A DNA stretch of 63,734 nucleotides, taken from assembly GCA_900539465.1 (NCBI GenBank), contig UQCF01000014.1:1-63734 (forward strand). Reading direction: 5' to 3'. The stretch comes from an uncultured Ruminococcus sp. Lineage in GTDB: Bacteria; Bacillota; Clostridia; Oscillospirales; Acutalibacteraceae. Each line of letters begins with the position of its first letter. Positions within the stretch are counted from its first letter, which is position 1. The translations under genes and the position numbers were made by a program. Below the pieces are notes generated by a model. It was not told the DNA's origin. It worked only from the letters and a program-made list of their open reading frames with translations, and did not search any database. Positions 1-9,458 of the stretch are shown piece after piece.

Positions 1-5
1 GTATA

Positions 6-40
6 AGCAAAAAGAAGACCTGCCTTTTTAGACAGGTCTT
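6..40 (-). terminator. Terminator after tRNA-fMet
   Basis: An inverted repeat (AAGACCTG at 15-22 pairing with CAGGTCTT at 33-40) read on the minus strand is followed by a T-rich run. It lies directly behind the tRNA-fMet 3' end. Confidence 0.8.
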
Positions 41-117
41 TGGTTGCGGAGGCAGGATTCGAACCTGCGGCCTCCGGGTTATGAGCCCGACGAGCTACCA
101 AGCTGCTCTACTCCGCG
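41..117 (-). tRNA. Initiator tRNA-Met (fMet, anticodon CAT)
   Basis: The minus strand folds as a tRNA with encoded CCA. The anticodon is CAT. The sequence begins CGCGGAGTAGAGCAG and carries GTAGCTCGTCGGGCTCATAA, which with the first-base mismatch of the acceptor stem is typical of bacterial initiator tRNA rather than elongator Met or Ile2. Confidence 0.95.
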
Positions 118-142
118 ATATGTGTTTTTCAAGTGCCTTTAT

Positions 143-171
143 AGTATATACTTTCGCAGTGCATTTGTCAA
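143..171 (-). promoter_or_regulatory. Promoter of tRNA-fMet
   Basis: On the minus strand TTGACA (166-171) and TATACT (143-148) are separated by exactly 17 bp, about 25 bp upstream of the tRNA 5' end. This is a consensus sigma-A promoter. Confidence 0.8.
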
Positions 172-220
172 TAGTTTTTTTGAATTTTATTTGCAGCCTA
201 TTATCAATTCTTCCTTTTTG

Positions 221-283
221 CCCAACAATGTACCCAATTTGTTACCAACCGTCAAAAAATCTGCTTTTTTCGGCTTATTTCTG
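221..283 (-). repeat. Degenerate copy of an integrase-tail-like repeat
   Basis: This stretch between two tRNA genes is homologous to segments at about 33950, 35320 and 35640. On the minus strand those copies encode a DGWEQIGNKF-like end; here the Glu codon has become TAA. It looks like a fossil of a tyrosine-recombinase gene end or of a repeat derived from one. The rest of 118-348 shows no other gene. Confidence 0.45.
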
Positions 284-301
284 CAAAACAGCAGATAAAA
301 G

Positions 302-345
302 AAAAAACCTTGAAAAGCTTGATAAATCAAGAATTTCAAGGTTTT
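302..345 (-). terminator. Terminator after tRNA-Pro
   Basis: Hairpin with arms CCTTGAAA/TTTCAAGG followed on the minus strand by a run of T, directly 3' of tRNA-Pro. Confidence 0.8.
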
Positions 346-348
346 ATA

Positions 349-425
349 TGGTCCGAGTGGCGAGACTTGAACTCACGGCCTCTTGACCCCCAGTCAAGCG
401 CGCTACCAACTGCGCCACACCCGGA
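349..425 (-). tRNA. tRNA-Pro (anticodon GGG)
   Basis: Minus-strand cloverleaf with encoded CCA and a 7-bp acceptor stem (TCCGGGT with ACTCGGA, one G-U pair). The anticodon loop contains GGG between TTGACT and TCAAG, giving proline specificity. Confidence 0.93.
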
Positions 426-520
426 ACGCATTATATAATATCATAACATCTTACAAAATGCAAGTATTTATTTGAAATTTTTTAATATTTTTCTTTAGAT
501 TTTTCTTTAAGCCGATATTC

Positions 521-1123
521 TTATTTTATGCGTTCGCATCTTACCGTCACACGCGTTCTTCCACCCACGGTGCAGGTGAACAGCGTCAAGTCCGCTTCAC
601 TTTGCGTCATATCCTCCACATCGCGCGGCTTTAATATTTGAACCTCGGTAACTTCATACTCGAACTCGTTGCCGTCAATATCCGTGAAGCTTACGCTGTT
701 GCCGGGCTTCAGCGTTTTTAATTTGCCGAAGTGCCTTCTGTAATTATGTGCTGCAATCACCATATTATCCTGATAAACGGAGCCGTAGTATTTACACGGA
801 GCTATTTTAAATTTGCCGTAGCTCCAATCGTTCAAAACAGGCAAAGTGAGCGAAAGCGCGGGAATTTTCAGCACACCGACATATTTTTGACCGTCAATCG
901 TTTTAACGGGCATATCCATTTCCGGGTCAAGCAGATAGTCGGACACCACAAGTTCGCCGACAACATTGTTTTCTTCGTCTGTTTGCTCTGCGGCATCTTC
1001 CAAAATATTTTGCACGGACTGCGCCGCTCTGTATTCATCATAAAAATTGTAGCCCGAAAGAGTCAGCGCGCCTAGCAAAAAAATTATGCCGAATACAGTA
1101 AAAAAATTTATTCTTTTAATCAT
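521..1123 (-). CDS. Sortase (class D/other type), pilus operon
   Basis: A 200-residue membrane-anchored cysteine transpeptidase that joins LPxTG proteins to a cell-wall acceptor or to another pilin. A single membrane helix spans about residues 7-25. The sortase barrel follows, with His126 in AAHNYRRHFG, Cys184 in TLFTCT and a probable catalytic Arg191. There is no C-terminal membrane segment, unlike the class C sortase encoded two genes upstream, so this one is more likely the wall-anchoring (housekeeping-like) or accessory sortase. Its ATG overlaps the 3' end of the LPRTG pilin gene by 8 bp and has GAGGA upstream, so it is translated as part of the operon. It is the last gene of the cluster. 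The exact sortase class is uncertain. Confidence 0.88.
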   Translation of the reverse strand: MIKRINFFTVFGIIFLLGALTLSGYNFYDEYRAAQSVQNILEDAAEQTDEENNVVGELVVSDYLLDPEMDMPVKTIDGQKYVGVLKIPALSLTLPVLNDWSYGKFKIAPCKYYGSVYQDNMVIAAHNYRRHFGKLKTLKPGNSVSFTDIDGNEFEYEVTEVQILKPRDVEDMTQSEADLTLFTCTVGGRTRVTVRCERIK

Positions 1124-2363
1124 TCGGGTTCCTCTTTTTCTTAACCGCTTTGCCGATTATCAAAAACGACAGTCCCAGCGCAGTCATAACGGGAACAGGC
1201 CACCACAAAACACCTGTGCGCGGAAGTATCGGCCTGTTGTAGCGGTTTGTCAAAACAAACGCAGTTCCTTTTTCTCTTATGCTCGCGGTATAGCCCCAAA
1301 CAGCGTTTTCGGTTACCATCCATGTGTATTCCTCACCGTTTGAGTCTTTGCTTTTAAGCCCCTGCCAGGTATATTGCCAGCCGTTTTCCGCCGTAAGAAT
1401 CTGTGTGTCGTATGCTTCTCCGTTTCTTAAAAGAGTGACCTTTATTTTTTTAGGTCTTAAGCGTTCGTATCCCTTGTCATCCCAAACCTTCTGAACCTTT
1501 CTGGATGTAGTGTCTCCGTGAGGCTTTTCTGAGGAAAAGGTGTTTGTAACAGTAAAAGTAATTCCGTCTTGCTCTATTTCAACAGTGTAATCCTTCAGAT
1601 TCTTTTCGGTTACTCGCCAAACGATTTTAGTACCGTCGGCATTAAATTCCGGCAGATTCTTCCACTCATATCTCCAGTTGCCGTCACCGCTTAAAATCAC
1701 GGTGTCGTAAATCTCTCCGTCCTTAAGAAGTTCAATCTCCACACTGTCGGGGCGAAGTGCTTTTTCGTCGTTTCTCCAAATTTTTATTACTTTTCGGTTC
1801 GTTTTCTTATCGGACGGTGAGGGCGGAATATCGTCCTTTGAAAATTTCGGCTCTGCGCTAACGTGATTTGCGCTTCCTCCGGAGGCATCTTTACCGGGGA
1901 GCCTGACAAGAAACGGCTCTGTTGTGTAGGCAAAGCCGTCTTTTACGAACGGGTCGCATACCGCCAAATAAAGACCCGGCTGCAAGGCGGCTCTGTTATT
2001 CGGAAAAGTCAGGTTGCCGTTTTCGTTTGTCTCTCCGCTGTCATACGGCGTTAATCCATCGCGTTTGGCATAGCCTGTAAGCGTTTCTGCGGCAGCTTTC
2101 CATTTTGAACTGTCGGAAAAATCGGTATCTATCGGATAATCTTTAAAATCATCTGTCATAACAAGTCCAGAATTGCCGTCGGACCGAGCAACAAGATAAA
2201 TATCGAAATGAGCACCGGATACCGGCACACCGTTGCTTTTATAAGTAACCGTAAATTTTAAATCCCCGGTGACATCCGCAGCAAGGCATTGCTGTGAAAA
2301 AGCCAAAAAAGCAGCAATTACACTCAGGCAAATAAGCAGGCACTGCTTTAATGTTTTTTTCAT
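1116..2363 (-). CDS. Minor (ancillary) pilin with two Cna_B domains, LPRTG anchor
   Basis: A 415-residue secreted cell-wall-linked protein. The N-terminus is a Sec signal peptide (about 1-28, ending QCLAAD). Residues about 30-165 form a pilin-like domain (GVPVSGAHFDIYLV). Two consecutive Cna_B repeats follow, each starting RKVxKxW and ending in a WxVTE segment (RKVIKIW and RKVQKVW). The LPRTG sorting signal lies at about 380-384, followed by a hydrophobic helix and a KKKR tail. GGAGGTGAT precedes the ATG. Its place beside the class C sortase and the major pilin fits the basal or tip minor pilin of a Gram-positive heteropolymeric pilus. Isopeptide bonds are expected in the Cna_B folds but cannot be proven here. 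Confidence 0.9.
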   Translation of the reverse strand: MKKTLKQCLLICLSVIAAFLAFSQQCLAADVTGDLKFTVTYKSNGVPVSGAHFDIYLVARSDGNSGLVMTDDFKDYPIDTDFSDSSKWKAAAETLTGYAKRDGLTPYDSGETNENGNLTFPNNRAALQPGLYLAVCDPFVKDGFAYTTEPFLVRLPGKDASGGSANHVSAEPKFSKDDIPPSPSDKKTNRKVIKIWRNDEKALRPDSVEIELLKDGEIYDTVILSGDGNWRYEWKNLPEFNADGTKIVWRVTEKNLKDYTVEIEQDGITFTVTNTFSSEKPHGDTTSRKVQKVWDDKGYERLRPKKIKVTLLRNGEAYDTQILTAENGWQYTWQGLKSKDSNGEEYTWMVTENAVWGYTASIREKGTAFVLTNRYNRPILPRTGVLWWPVPVMTALGLSFLIIGKAVKKKRNPND

Positions 2364-2380
2364 AATATCACCTCCGGATT

Positions 2381-3211
2381 TTATTTTTGGGATTTTTGTT
2401 TTTTCTTCTTTTTGTTTGATGAAGCGATAAGCAAAACAAATATTATTATCAGCGTCGGGATTGCAATTGCAGGAGCCACTATAAGCGGTTCGATTTGTAT
2501 TGCCTCGGAGGTCACCCTGATAGATTCCGATTCGTTTTCTACCCTGTGCCCCCGTACCAAAAGCCTGTGCGAATTTACACCGTATGGTGTGCAGGTAACA
2601 AGAGTGCAGTAATCCTTGCCGTTTTCTATCATAAGGTCATCAACAGCCGCAGGTTCAACAATTCTTATTTGGTCAACCTCATATGTCAAAACCTCATCAA
2701 GCACGCGAATAACAAAGCTGTCGCCCTCTTTGACCTGGTCAAGATTTGTAAAAAGCTTTGCGCTCGGCAAGCCGCGATGACCGGATAATACGCAATGCGT
2801 GCTCGTTCCGCCGACGGGCAGCGACGTCCAATCCAAATGCCCTACCGCTATTTGCAAAACATCGTCATTAGTGCCGTGATACACGGGCAGGGTTATGTTT
2901 ACGTTTGGGATTTCTATGTAGCCTATCATTCCGTTGCCGTCAACGTCAAGGATGCTCTCATACTCCTGCCTTCTGGCAGAAGAGATAGTCAGCCTCTGAT
3001 TGTCGCTTGTGAGCGATTTGTTATAATCAATTGCTTTTTGCAGCATTTCGCGGCGCTTATCTTCACCCATGTTCTGAACGGCGTCAACGTATGTTGCCAC
3101 GGCGCGCGAGGCATGGAGCGTGTTCCAATAATTGCTCACGGTGGGGTACAACAGCAAAGACAGTCCTGCAACGAATGTCGCTATCAAAAGTACAGTTGAT
3201 AATTTTTTCAT
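2381..3211 (-). CDS. Class C (pilin-polymerising) sortase
   Basis: A 276-residue sortase that links pilin subunits into the pilus shaft. It has an N-terminal membrane helix (about 5-25) and a second hydrophobic helix near the C-terminus (about 243-263) followed by a Lys-rich tail, the topology of class C enzymes. Catalytic His145 (LSGHRGLP), Cys207 (TLVTCTPYG) and Arg216 (NSHRLLVRGHR) are all present. The ATG at 3211 is chosen because AAGGAG precedes it; an upstream in-frame start has no such site. The region before GYIEIP, where class C enzymes usually carry an Asp-Pro-aromatic 'lid', reads SDNQRLTISSARRQEYE and lacks that motif. It lies between the major and minor pilin genes. Confidence 0.92.
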   Translation of the reverse strand: MKKLSTVLLIATFVAGLSLLLYPTVSNYWNTLHASRAVATYVDAVQNMGEDKRREMLQKAIDYNKSLTSDNQRLTISSARRQEYESILDVDGNGMIGYIEIPNVNITLPVYHGTNDDVLQIAVGHLDWTSLPVGGTSTHCVLSGHRGLPSAKLFTNLDQVKEGDSFVIRVLDEVLTYEVDQIRIVEPAAVDDLMIENGKDYCTLVTCTPYGVNSHRLLVRGHRVENESESIRVTSEAIQIEPLIVAPAIAIPTLIIIFVLLIASSNKKKKKQKSQK

Positions 3212-3293
3212 TGCAGAATTCTCCTTGTTGCTGTGTGTGGGTGCACAGGGCAGTGCCCTGTGCACCCGAAAATCTTAAGCCGATTGAATTAAA

Positions 3294-4874
3294 TTATGCC
3301 TTTGTTTTTGAAGACATACGTTTGCGTGTAACAAGGATTATACCTGCTGCAACTACAAGAAGCGCACCGGCTATATAGAAGATGGTTGTACCGATACCAC
3401 CGGTTTCGGGAAGAGTTGAACCGGAGTTGTTGACAACATCTGTGCTGAGTGTTGCCGAAGGCTCGCCGGCACCAACCGTAACTGTGGGGCTGCCTGTTTT
3501 GAGAGAAGCACCGTCCGCGTTGTATTCAGCTGTGATTTTGAATTCAACGGGGGTCTTGAGAAGGTTATATCCCTCGGGAGCCTTTGTTTCGTAAAGGTAA
3601 TATGTGATTGCGTCATCAAGACCGTTTATAACAACATTGCCTGCATCGATATCATAAACGATTGTTGCTGCCTCATCTTTGTCGGTTGCAACACGGTATA
3701 CACCGTCGCTGACCTTAACAAGAGCGATGAGATCTGCTGTGTTTGTGGGAATACCCTCTGCATTGCAGTTGAGATCCGATACTTTGAGGGCGCCGTTCTT
3801 TGAAAGAACGAACTTTGCACCTGTAAGAGCATTGCCGTTCTCGTCAACTTTGTTTACGCCCATTTTGAAGGTCCAGTCATAAACCTTAACTTCCTTGGTT
3901 CTGCCTGTGCCCTCATCATTGGGGTTGTTGCTGTATTCGAGATAAGCGACGTTTTCCTGTTTGCCTTCGTCATATACTTTTGCATCTGCGTTAAGAACGC
4001 CTGTGTAGTAAGTGTAAAGGCTGTCATTCTTTGCAAGCACACCGTCATTGATAGCTGCAAGAATATCAACATTAACCGTGAAGCTGTTTCCGTTAGCTGT
4101 TACAGTGTAATACTTAGCGTCAAGTACTTCTGCATCGTTTACTTTGATTGTTATGTCCGCAGCCGTGCTTACGTTTGAGGTAAGGCCGACTGACATTGTA
4201 TCGTGAATCTTGTAAACATATGTGTCATAGCCTGTTGTGTCGGGAACAGTTGTGATTGTACGGAACTCTACGGTGTCGCCGATCTGGTTATCGCCTACAA
4301 CACCCCAAGTGCCGCTTTCGTTGTGCTTTATCTGCTTGTCGAGCGAGGGCTTGTCGCCTTTGGGAGCTGCGCTGACATTTGCAACGACCTTCATTATGTA
4401 CGCCGTGTAGAAATCGTCCTTATCCTGAAGGGTGTTGTTCTGATCTTTTACAAGGTAATAACCTGCATCAAGACCCGAAATAACGTATTTGTCGTTTGCC
4501 TGTGCGGCACTGGCTTTTGCGTTCTTAAGGTAGGGTGCTACCTTAGCGGCAAATGCTTTTGCGTCGTCCTCTGTTTTGAGGCCGGCTGCGATTTCTTCTG
4601 CTGTTTGGCCGGCAAACACATCTGAAACCGTTTTGCCGTCAACAAGCTTAACCTGGTCAACACCGCTGCCCCAGGTGATGTTTGAGAGGACCTTTGTACC
4701 TTCGGCATTTGTGCTCAGGTCACCCGCAAAAATCTGGTAAGCCTCATAGACGTGGTTGGGAGCCTTGTTGTCAATTGTAATGGAATATTCGTTTGCCGCA
4801 AATGCAGAAATAGCAAGGGCAAAAACCATTACCAAAGACAACGCGATTGCAAATACTTTTCTTGTGGTTTTCAT
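3294..4874 (-). CDS. Major pilin (SpaA-like backbone), LPETG anchor
   Basis: A 526-residue shaft subunit. The signal peptide covers about 1-26 (cut after AFA). The N-terminal part is a fimbrial isopeptide-forming domain, followed by a D2-type domain (about 175-330, starting near DKQIKHNESG) and a SpaA/Cna-like domain (about 335-480) with GAKFVLSK and the E-box YLYETKAPEGYN. The sorting signal LPETG is at about 488-492, then a hydrophobic helix and an RKRMSSK tail. A canonical YPKN pilin motif is not visible; the Lys of DKQIK is a candidate acceptor. AAAGGA precedes the ATG. Its position next to the class C sortase supports the shaft role. Confidence 0.92.
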   Translation of the reverse strand: MKTTRKVFAIALSLVMVFALAISAFAANEYSITIDNKAPNHVYEAYQIFAGDLSTNAEGTKVLSNITWGSGVDQVKLVDGKTVSDVFAGQTAEEIAAGLKTEDDAKAFAAKVAPYLKNAKASAAQANDKYVISGLDAGYYLVKDQNNTLQDKDDFYTAYIMKVVANVSAAPKGDKPSLDKQIKHNESGTWGVVGDNQIGDTVEFRTITTVPDTTGYDTYVYKIHDTMSVGLTSNVSTAADITIKVNDAEVLDAKYYTVTANGNSFTVNVDILAAINDGVLAKNDSLYTYYTGVLNADAKVYDEGKQENVAYLEYSNNPNDEGTGRTKEVKVYDWTFKMGVNKVDENGNALTGAKFVLSKNGALKVSDLNCNAEGIPTNTADLIALVKVSDGVYRVATDKDEAATIVYDIDAGNVVINGLDDAITYYLYETKAPEGYNLLKTPVEFKITAEYNADGASLKTGSPTVTVGAGEPSATLSTDVVNNSGSTLPETGGIGTTIFYIAGALLVVAAGIILVTRKRMSSKTKA

Positions 4875-4954
4875 TTTCGATTTTCCTTTCTTTTTTAGAT
4901 TTTTTAAAGGCTTTTTTTATTTTCGGATGAGTCTTTGGCGCGTATTATTCGCCG

Positions 4955-7900
4955 CTAACGGAGGCAGTCAGTCAACCTCCTTCCGCGCTTGCGCCTCAAA
5001 ACGCATCCGATAAGCAAGCTGCCGATAACAAGTATCAGGCCGACTGCCGTAAACCAAAACGTACCTGTTCCGCCGGTGTGCGGCAAAATATAATTGTAAA
5101 CAGGGTCTCTGACCTCTACTGATAACGAAGCGTCGGGAGAGCTTTCATCAAGAGTCACCTGCTTGTCAACGCAGCTGTATCCCGGCGGAGCTTCTGTTTC
5201 GTGTAAAGTGTAGGTTCCTGCGGGCAAGCCGGATATTTTTATACTTCCGTGAGCAGTGGTAACAACCGTTACCGCCGCACCGGTGTCGTCCGTATAAGAA
5301 TAAACTCCGTTGCCGCCGGTGAAATGCAGAGGATTGTTATTGCTGTCGAGAAGTTCAAACTTTGCACCGGCAAGATACACGTTGCCGTCTTTTGCGCTGA
5401 CCTTTTTTATATTCAGCGTAAAGCTCATATCCTGCACCGGGGTGTTGGTTATTTCAATGACCTTTGTGTTTTCAAACTCATCATATGCAAGCTCATAAAG
5501 CTCCGCCGCATTGCTTGTTGCTCCGCTCACCGTATTAAATTTATTGTTTGCATAAATTACGGTTCTCAAATCATTCGGGTTCCAATTGAAATTCTCCTGA
5601 CCCTTGAGCAATCCGTCACTGAACGTGAGGAAAGAAGAGTATGTAATGCCGGAGGTTCCCTTGAAGTGGTTGCCGTGTGCCTCCTGCACCAAAAGCCATG
5701 TGGCGTGTGTTGTGCCCTTACATTTCATTACCAAGCCCGTATTTCCGGACTTTGTTGCAGTCTGCAAAGAAAAGATGCTTCTCGGATCTATATCGTCATG
5801 ATTATACCATGTTGAATATGTTTGACCTCGCAGCGTCATTGAGCCGCTTTGGCGCGTGACCGCTATTTGGTCGGTGCTGTCAAAGCCGGCGTCTTCATGC
5901 GGATATGTAATATAAAGAGCCCTGTTGCCTGACTTGTTGACGATAATATATTTTTTGCCTAATTCAAACGAACTTGCAGGCACCCAATACTCCTTGCCTG
6001 CCAAAAAAGCATTAAACGTGTTGTACGTTGCGGCGTAACCATCCGGCACAATTTCTTCAACGGTGTATTTATATACGGCATTTCCGCCGTTATCAACCGG
6101 AAGGTTACGCCATGTGTACGTCCAATTGTTCTGAGCGTTTAGCACCTTGGTGTCTATTTTTTGACCGTCACGCTTAAGCTCAACCGTAACGCTGTTTGCC
6201 GCCGTATCGCCCGACCACTTTTTAACTACTTTAACATTTGTTTCGCTTGTTTCACGGTTATTAAAAGTTGCGTCGCCGTTATACTGCGGGATTTTTATTT
6301 TGACAGGTCTGCTCTCCGGGTCGCCGGGGTTAATTTGATAGACGTTTTCCCAGTTTCCGCTTCCGTTGCGGGCATCTATTTCTATTGAAGTGATATGCCG
6401 CCGCTTTCGCAATACGTTATAAAGCTCGCCCTGTTCATTAAGTCCGTTAAGCGGGGTCATGTTCGATTCACCTACCGTAACTGTCATACGGTACTCTGTT
6501 GTATCATAGCTTATTCTGTTGTCGTCGCCCTTAACCTCATAAATTTTATACACAAAAGTGCCGGGCTCCTCATGGACGATACGCTTGTCGAAGCTGATTG
6601 TGCCGTCGCTGAGGTTTTTACCCTCGGAAACAACCGTGCCGGCTTCATTAACCACTTCAAATTTAAACTGCCCCTCGGTCATTTCTTTATCATGCCCGTC
6701 GGCAGAAACATAGGTCTTATCCGCGCTGATTTCAAGGCGCGAGCCTATATTCCACTGGTCGGTAATACCGACCAGCAAATATCCGTTGCACAAAATTCCG
6801 CCGCCGTGAGTGTATGAGGAATTTCCGTTTATGTATACCTTGGATAATTTTTTAGCCGCCGTTATTCCGTCCTCTTTGGGATGAGCCGTAAGACCCATAA
6901 CGGATTCTGCCGTAAGATCCCATGTTACATCCGAAACAACAAATCCGTCCACCGTTCCCGACCAGTATGCGGGATATCCGCCGAGCATTTGACCGTGAAC
7001 CTTACTGCTCAATGCACAATAATAATCTTTAAATCCGTAGCTTAAAAATGTGTCGTCCTCTGCGGCATATTTATGGTCGTCACTTTTGGATGAGCCGGAG
7101 CCCGAAAAATGTTCGCCCAATGCGTCATTATTATAGATTGCTCCGCCTTCTTTAACGGTGATGTTGATTCGACCCGTCGAGCATCCGGCAACGCCGCCGC
7201 CGAGTCCGCCGGCTGTATTCTCGGTTATAAGTGCGTCCAAGATAAAGGCTTGAGAATCTTCTGCAATGAAAATTCCGCCGCCGCCCCAGTGAACCGTTTG
7301 AATCAAATTGTTGTTTGTTATATGACCCGAAACAATATACAATTTGCCTCCGGCCTCTATTGTCATGCCGCCGCCCTCCGCGGATCTCGCAGCATTGCCG
7401 GATATAAATCCGCCGTGCATTTTTATAGAGCCGTTTCTTTGGCAGACTATGCCGGCACCGCCCGACGCGGTGTTTCCGGTTATGTATCCGTTATAAATGT
7501 TTAGCTTTGAGCCGTTGCCGATTGCCATGCCGCCGCCGCTGTTGTTATAACCGTTACCTCTGACATTGTTATTTGTGACATAACCGCCGTTCATTGCTAC
7601 GGTTGAAAGCTCGTATGCGAAAATTCCTCCGCCGCCGGTATTGGTGCGCGTAGTTTCATTTCCGCTTAAAATTCCGCCGTTAATATTTACGAATGCATTG
7701 TTATGTGCGCATATCGCTCCGCCTCTTCCGGCGACATTGCCCGCCAGCACGGTGCCGGTAATGTTGAGTGTTCCGCCCTCGGCCCATATAGCCGCACCGA
7801 AGGAATTATCGTTATTATTATCGGGTCTGTTTATTCCGCAAATATATCCTCCGGAAAGATTTGCGGTTCCGCCGTTCATATACACGGCACGCTCTGAGCC

Positions 7901-9424
7901 GCCGCGAATAAAGCCGCTCTCAATGTTGAACGTACCGCCGTCCACATAGAATATTGCCTCACCGCTTGAACCTGTAACAATAGAGCCGCCCATAGGCACA
8001 GTGTGCTTAACCAGCGTCTCTGTTGTTGAACCGACTTCAGGGTCTACAACTTCCGTTTCAGTAACATAATACGTCAGTGTATTGCCGGAAATTTCGGCGA
8101 CTCTGCCGTATTTGTTGCCGTCCGTCACGGTTGAAACAGTTTCTCTTTGCTGTGTGCTGTCTCTTAAAGTCAATGCTCCGCCGGAGGCAATTTTAAACGG
8201 TATTTCCGCACTGTCCGTTCCGCAGGTAAGTGTGTGACCGTTGAGGTCAAGCACAACATTCTTTCCGCTCGGAATTTCTATGGTATCGCTACCGACGTTG
8301 AAATCTGCCGTAAGCTGAATAACCTCACCGTTTGCGGCATTGTTCACGGCATTTGTCATTGCCGCCCATGTGCCGACGCCGTTGGTTTTTGCCGCCAGAA
8401 CGGCATACACCGAGAAATGGTTTGTCTCAAACGAAACGGTTTCATCGTTTGTTTCGGACGCAACAATTTCTGTTCCGCCGTTGTCGCGAACGTAGCAAAC
8501 GGTTGGCAAAGCGTCATTGTTTTTTAATGACGGAAGTGAAATTTCGACTTTGACAGGGTCTCTCTCGTCAACTTCATAAAGTTTGCCGTCGGAGTCATAA
8601 ATCTTTATATCATATGCGCAAATAGGCTCGGTGCCGTCCACAACAATATCTACAGGGATTGCTCTGACAGCAAGGCCGCTCGGGAACCTGCCGCTCAGAG
8701 TAACGACATTATCATCGTCTTTAATTTCAACGCCGTTTTCGTTGCAGATATGTGCCGTGTAAGTTCTTTCTCTTTTTAAAGATATTTTTTCACCGAATAT
8801 CTTCTTTGTTTTTTCTGGGTAGCAAAGTATTTCATCATGCTGATGCTCTTCTAATTTGCATGTAAGAATCTTTTTAGTCTCTGCGGGAACAATACATTTT
8901 TCGTTATGTTGATGCCTGAGCAGCTCTGTCTTGCCGCAGACGAGTGCACCGTTTTTATAGCAATCATCCGTATGCTGATGGAATATATGCTCTTCTTCGC
9001 CGCACACCAACTTGTCGCCGTCGTAGCACTTTTCAGTGTGAGTATGTTCTTTTATCTCCGGCAATTCACAAATGAGCTTATCATTCTCGTCATAACAATT
9101 TTTGTCATGCTCATGTATGACATAATCCGCAAAGCCGCAAACAAATTCGCCGTCTTTTTTGCAGCTTTCATCATGCTTATGCACGTTAAAAGTGCAATTT
9201 ATTTTTGTCGGTACGGTAACCTGTGAATAACATTCTTCGGTATGTATATGCTCTTCAAGACCGCAAATCGGGTCTTCGCTCAAAGTTATGGCAGGTATTA
9301 TCAATGCGTAAACCGTGCAAAAAACAACTATGCACGACAAAGCGGTTAGCAGCCTGTGCCAACGCTTTTTACGCAAATGTGCTTTCGCATATTTTTCTGT
9401 TTGTGTTGACATATCGTAACGCAT
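4955..9424 (-). CDS. Giant pilus-tip/surface adhesin, His/Cys-repeat, beta-helix, Cna-type, LPHTG
   Basis: A 1489-residue wall-anchored protein, the largest in the window. Order: basic N-terminus and a long signal/membrane segment (about 25-47); seven HxHxxxC(Y)-type repeats (about 54-205, for example HIHTEECY, HTHTEKCY, HQHTDDCY); a linker domain; a right-handed beta-helix (about 360-790) rich in GGxxNIxGGxIxGN turns; a pilin isopeptide-linkage domain (about 890-980); a Cna_B domain (VKVVKKWSGD); a lectin-like segment; a SpaA-type domain with the E-box TLHETEAPPGYS; LPHTG at about 1447 and a basic tail. The first ATG is preceded by GGGAGGTG at ideal spacing and so is preferred over the Met at residue 5. 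The beta-helix and position suggest glycan or host-surface binding at the pilus tip (inference). Confidence 0.9.
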   Translation of the reverse strand: MRYDMSTQTEKYAKAHLRKKRWHRLLTALSCIVVFCTVYALIIPAITLSEDPICGLEEHIHTEECYSQVTVPTKINCTFNVHKHDESCKKDGEFVCGFADYVIHEHDKNCYDENDKLICELPEIKEHTHTEKCYDGDKLVCGEEEHIFHQHTDDCYKNGALVCGKTELLRHQHNEKCIVPAETKKILTCKLEEHQHDEILCYPEKTKKIFGEKISLKRERTYTAHICNENGVEIKDDDNVVTLSGRFPSGLAVRAIPVDIVVDGTEPICAYDIKIYDSDGKLYEVDERDPVKVEISLPSLKNNDALPTVCYVRDNGGTEIVASETNDETVSFETNHFSVYAVLAAKTNGVGTWAAMTNAVNNAANGEVIQLTADFNVGSDTIEIPSGKNVVLDLNGHTLTCGTDSAEIPFKIASGGALTLRDSTQQRETVSTVTDGNKYGRVAEISGNTLTYYVTETEVVDPEVGSTTETLVKHTVPMGGSIVTGSSGEAIFYVDGGTFNIESGFIRGGSERAVYMNGGTANLSGGYICGINRPDNNNDNSFGAAIWAEGGTLNITGTVLAGNVAGRGGAICAHNNAFVNINGGILSGNETTRTNTGGGGIFAYELSTVAMNGGYVTNNNVRGNGYNNSGGGMAIGNGSKLNIYNGYITGNTASGGAGIVCQRNGSIKMHGGFISGNAARSAEGGGMTIEAGGKLYIVSGHITNNNLIQTVHWGGGGIFIAEDSQAFILDALITENTAGGLGGGVAGCSTGRINITVKEGGAIYNNDALGEHFSGSGSSKSDDHKYAAEDDTFLSYGFKDYYCALSSKVHGQMLGGYPAYWSGTVDGFVVSDVTWDLTAESVMGLTAHPKEDGITAAKKLSKVYINGNSSYTHGGGILCNGYLLVGITDQWNIGSRLEISADKTYVSADGHDKEMTEGQFKFEVVNEAGTVVSEGKNLSDGTISFDKRIVHEEPGTFVYKIYEVKGDDNRISYDTTEYRMTVTVGESNMTPLNGLNEQGELYNVLRKRRHITSIEIDARNGSGNWENVYQINPGDPESRPVKIKIPQYNGDATFNNRETSETNVKVVKKWSGDTAANSVTVELKRDGQKIDTKVLNAQNNWTYTWRNLPVDNGGNAVYKYTVEEIVPDGYAATYNTFNAFLAGKEYWVPASSFELGKKYIIVNKSGNRALYITYPHEDAGFDSTDQIAVTRQSGSMTLRGQTYSTWYNHDDIDPRSIFSLQTATKSGNTGLVMKCKGTTHATWLLVQEAHGNHFKGTSGITYSSFLTFSDGLLKGQENFNWNPNDLRTVIYANNKFNTVSGATSNAAELYELAYDEFENTKVIEITNTPVQDMSFTLNIKKVSAKDGNVYLAGAKFELLDSNNNPLHFTGGNGVYSYTDDTGAAVTVVTTAHGSIKISGLPAGTYTLHETEAPPGYSCVDKQVTLDESSPDASLSVEVRDPVYNYILPHTGGTGTFWFTAVGLILVIGSLLIGCVLRRKRGRRLTDCLR

Positions 9425-9458
9425 TGAAACACCTCCCTTCCGGAAATTTAAAATGTCG

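Noticed and set aside
8780..9260. Tandem DNA repeats at the adhesin 5' end
   Set aside because: Explained by protein-level HxHxxxC repeats in one long reading frame, with little exact DNA repetition.
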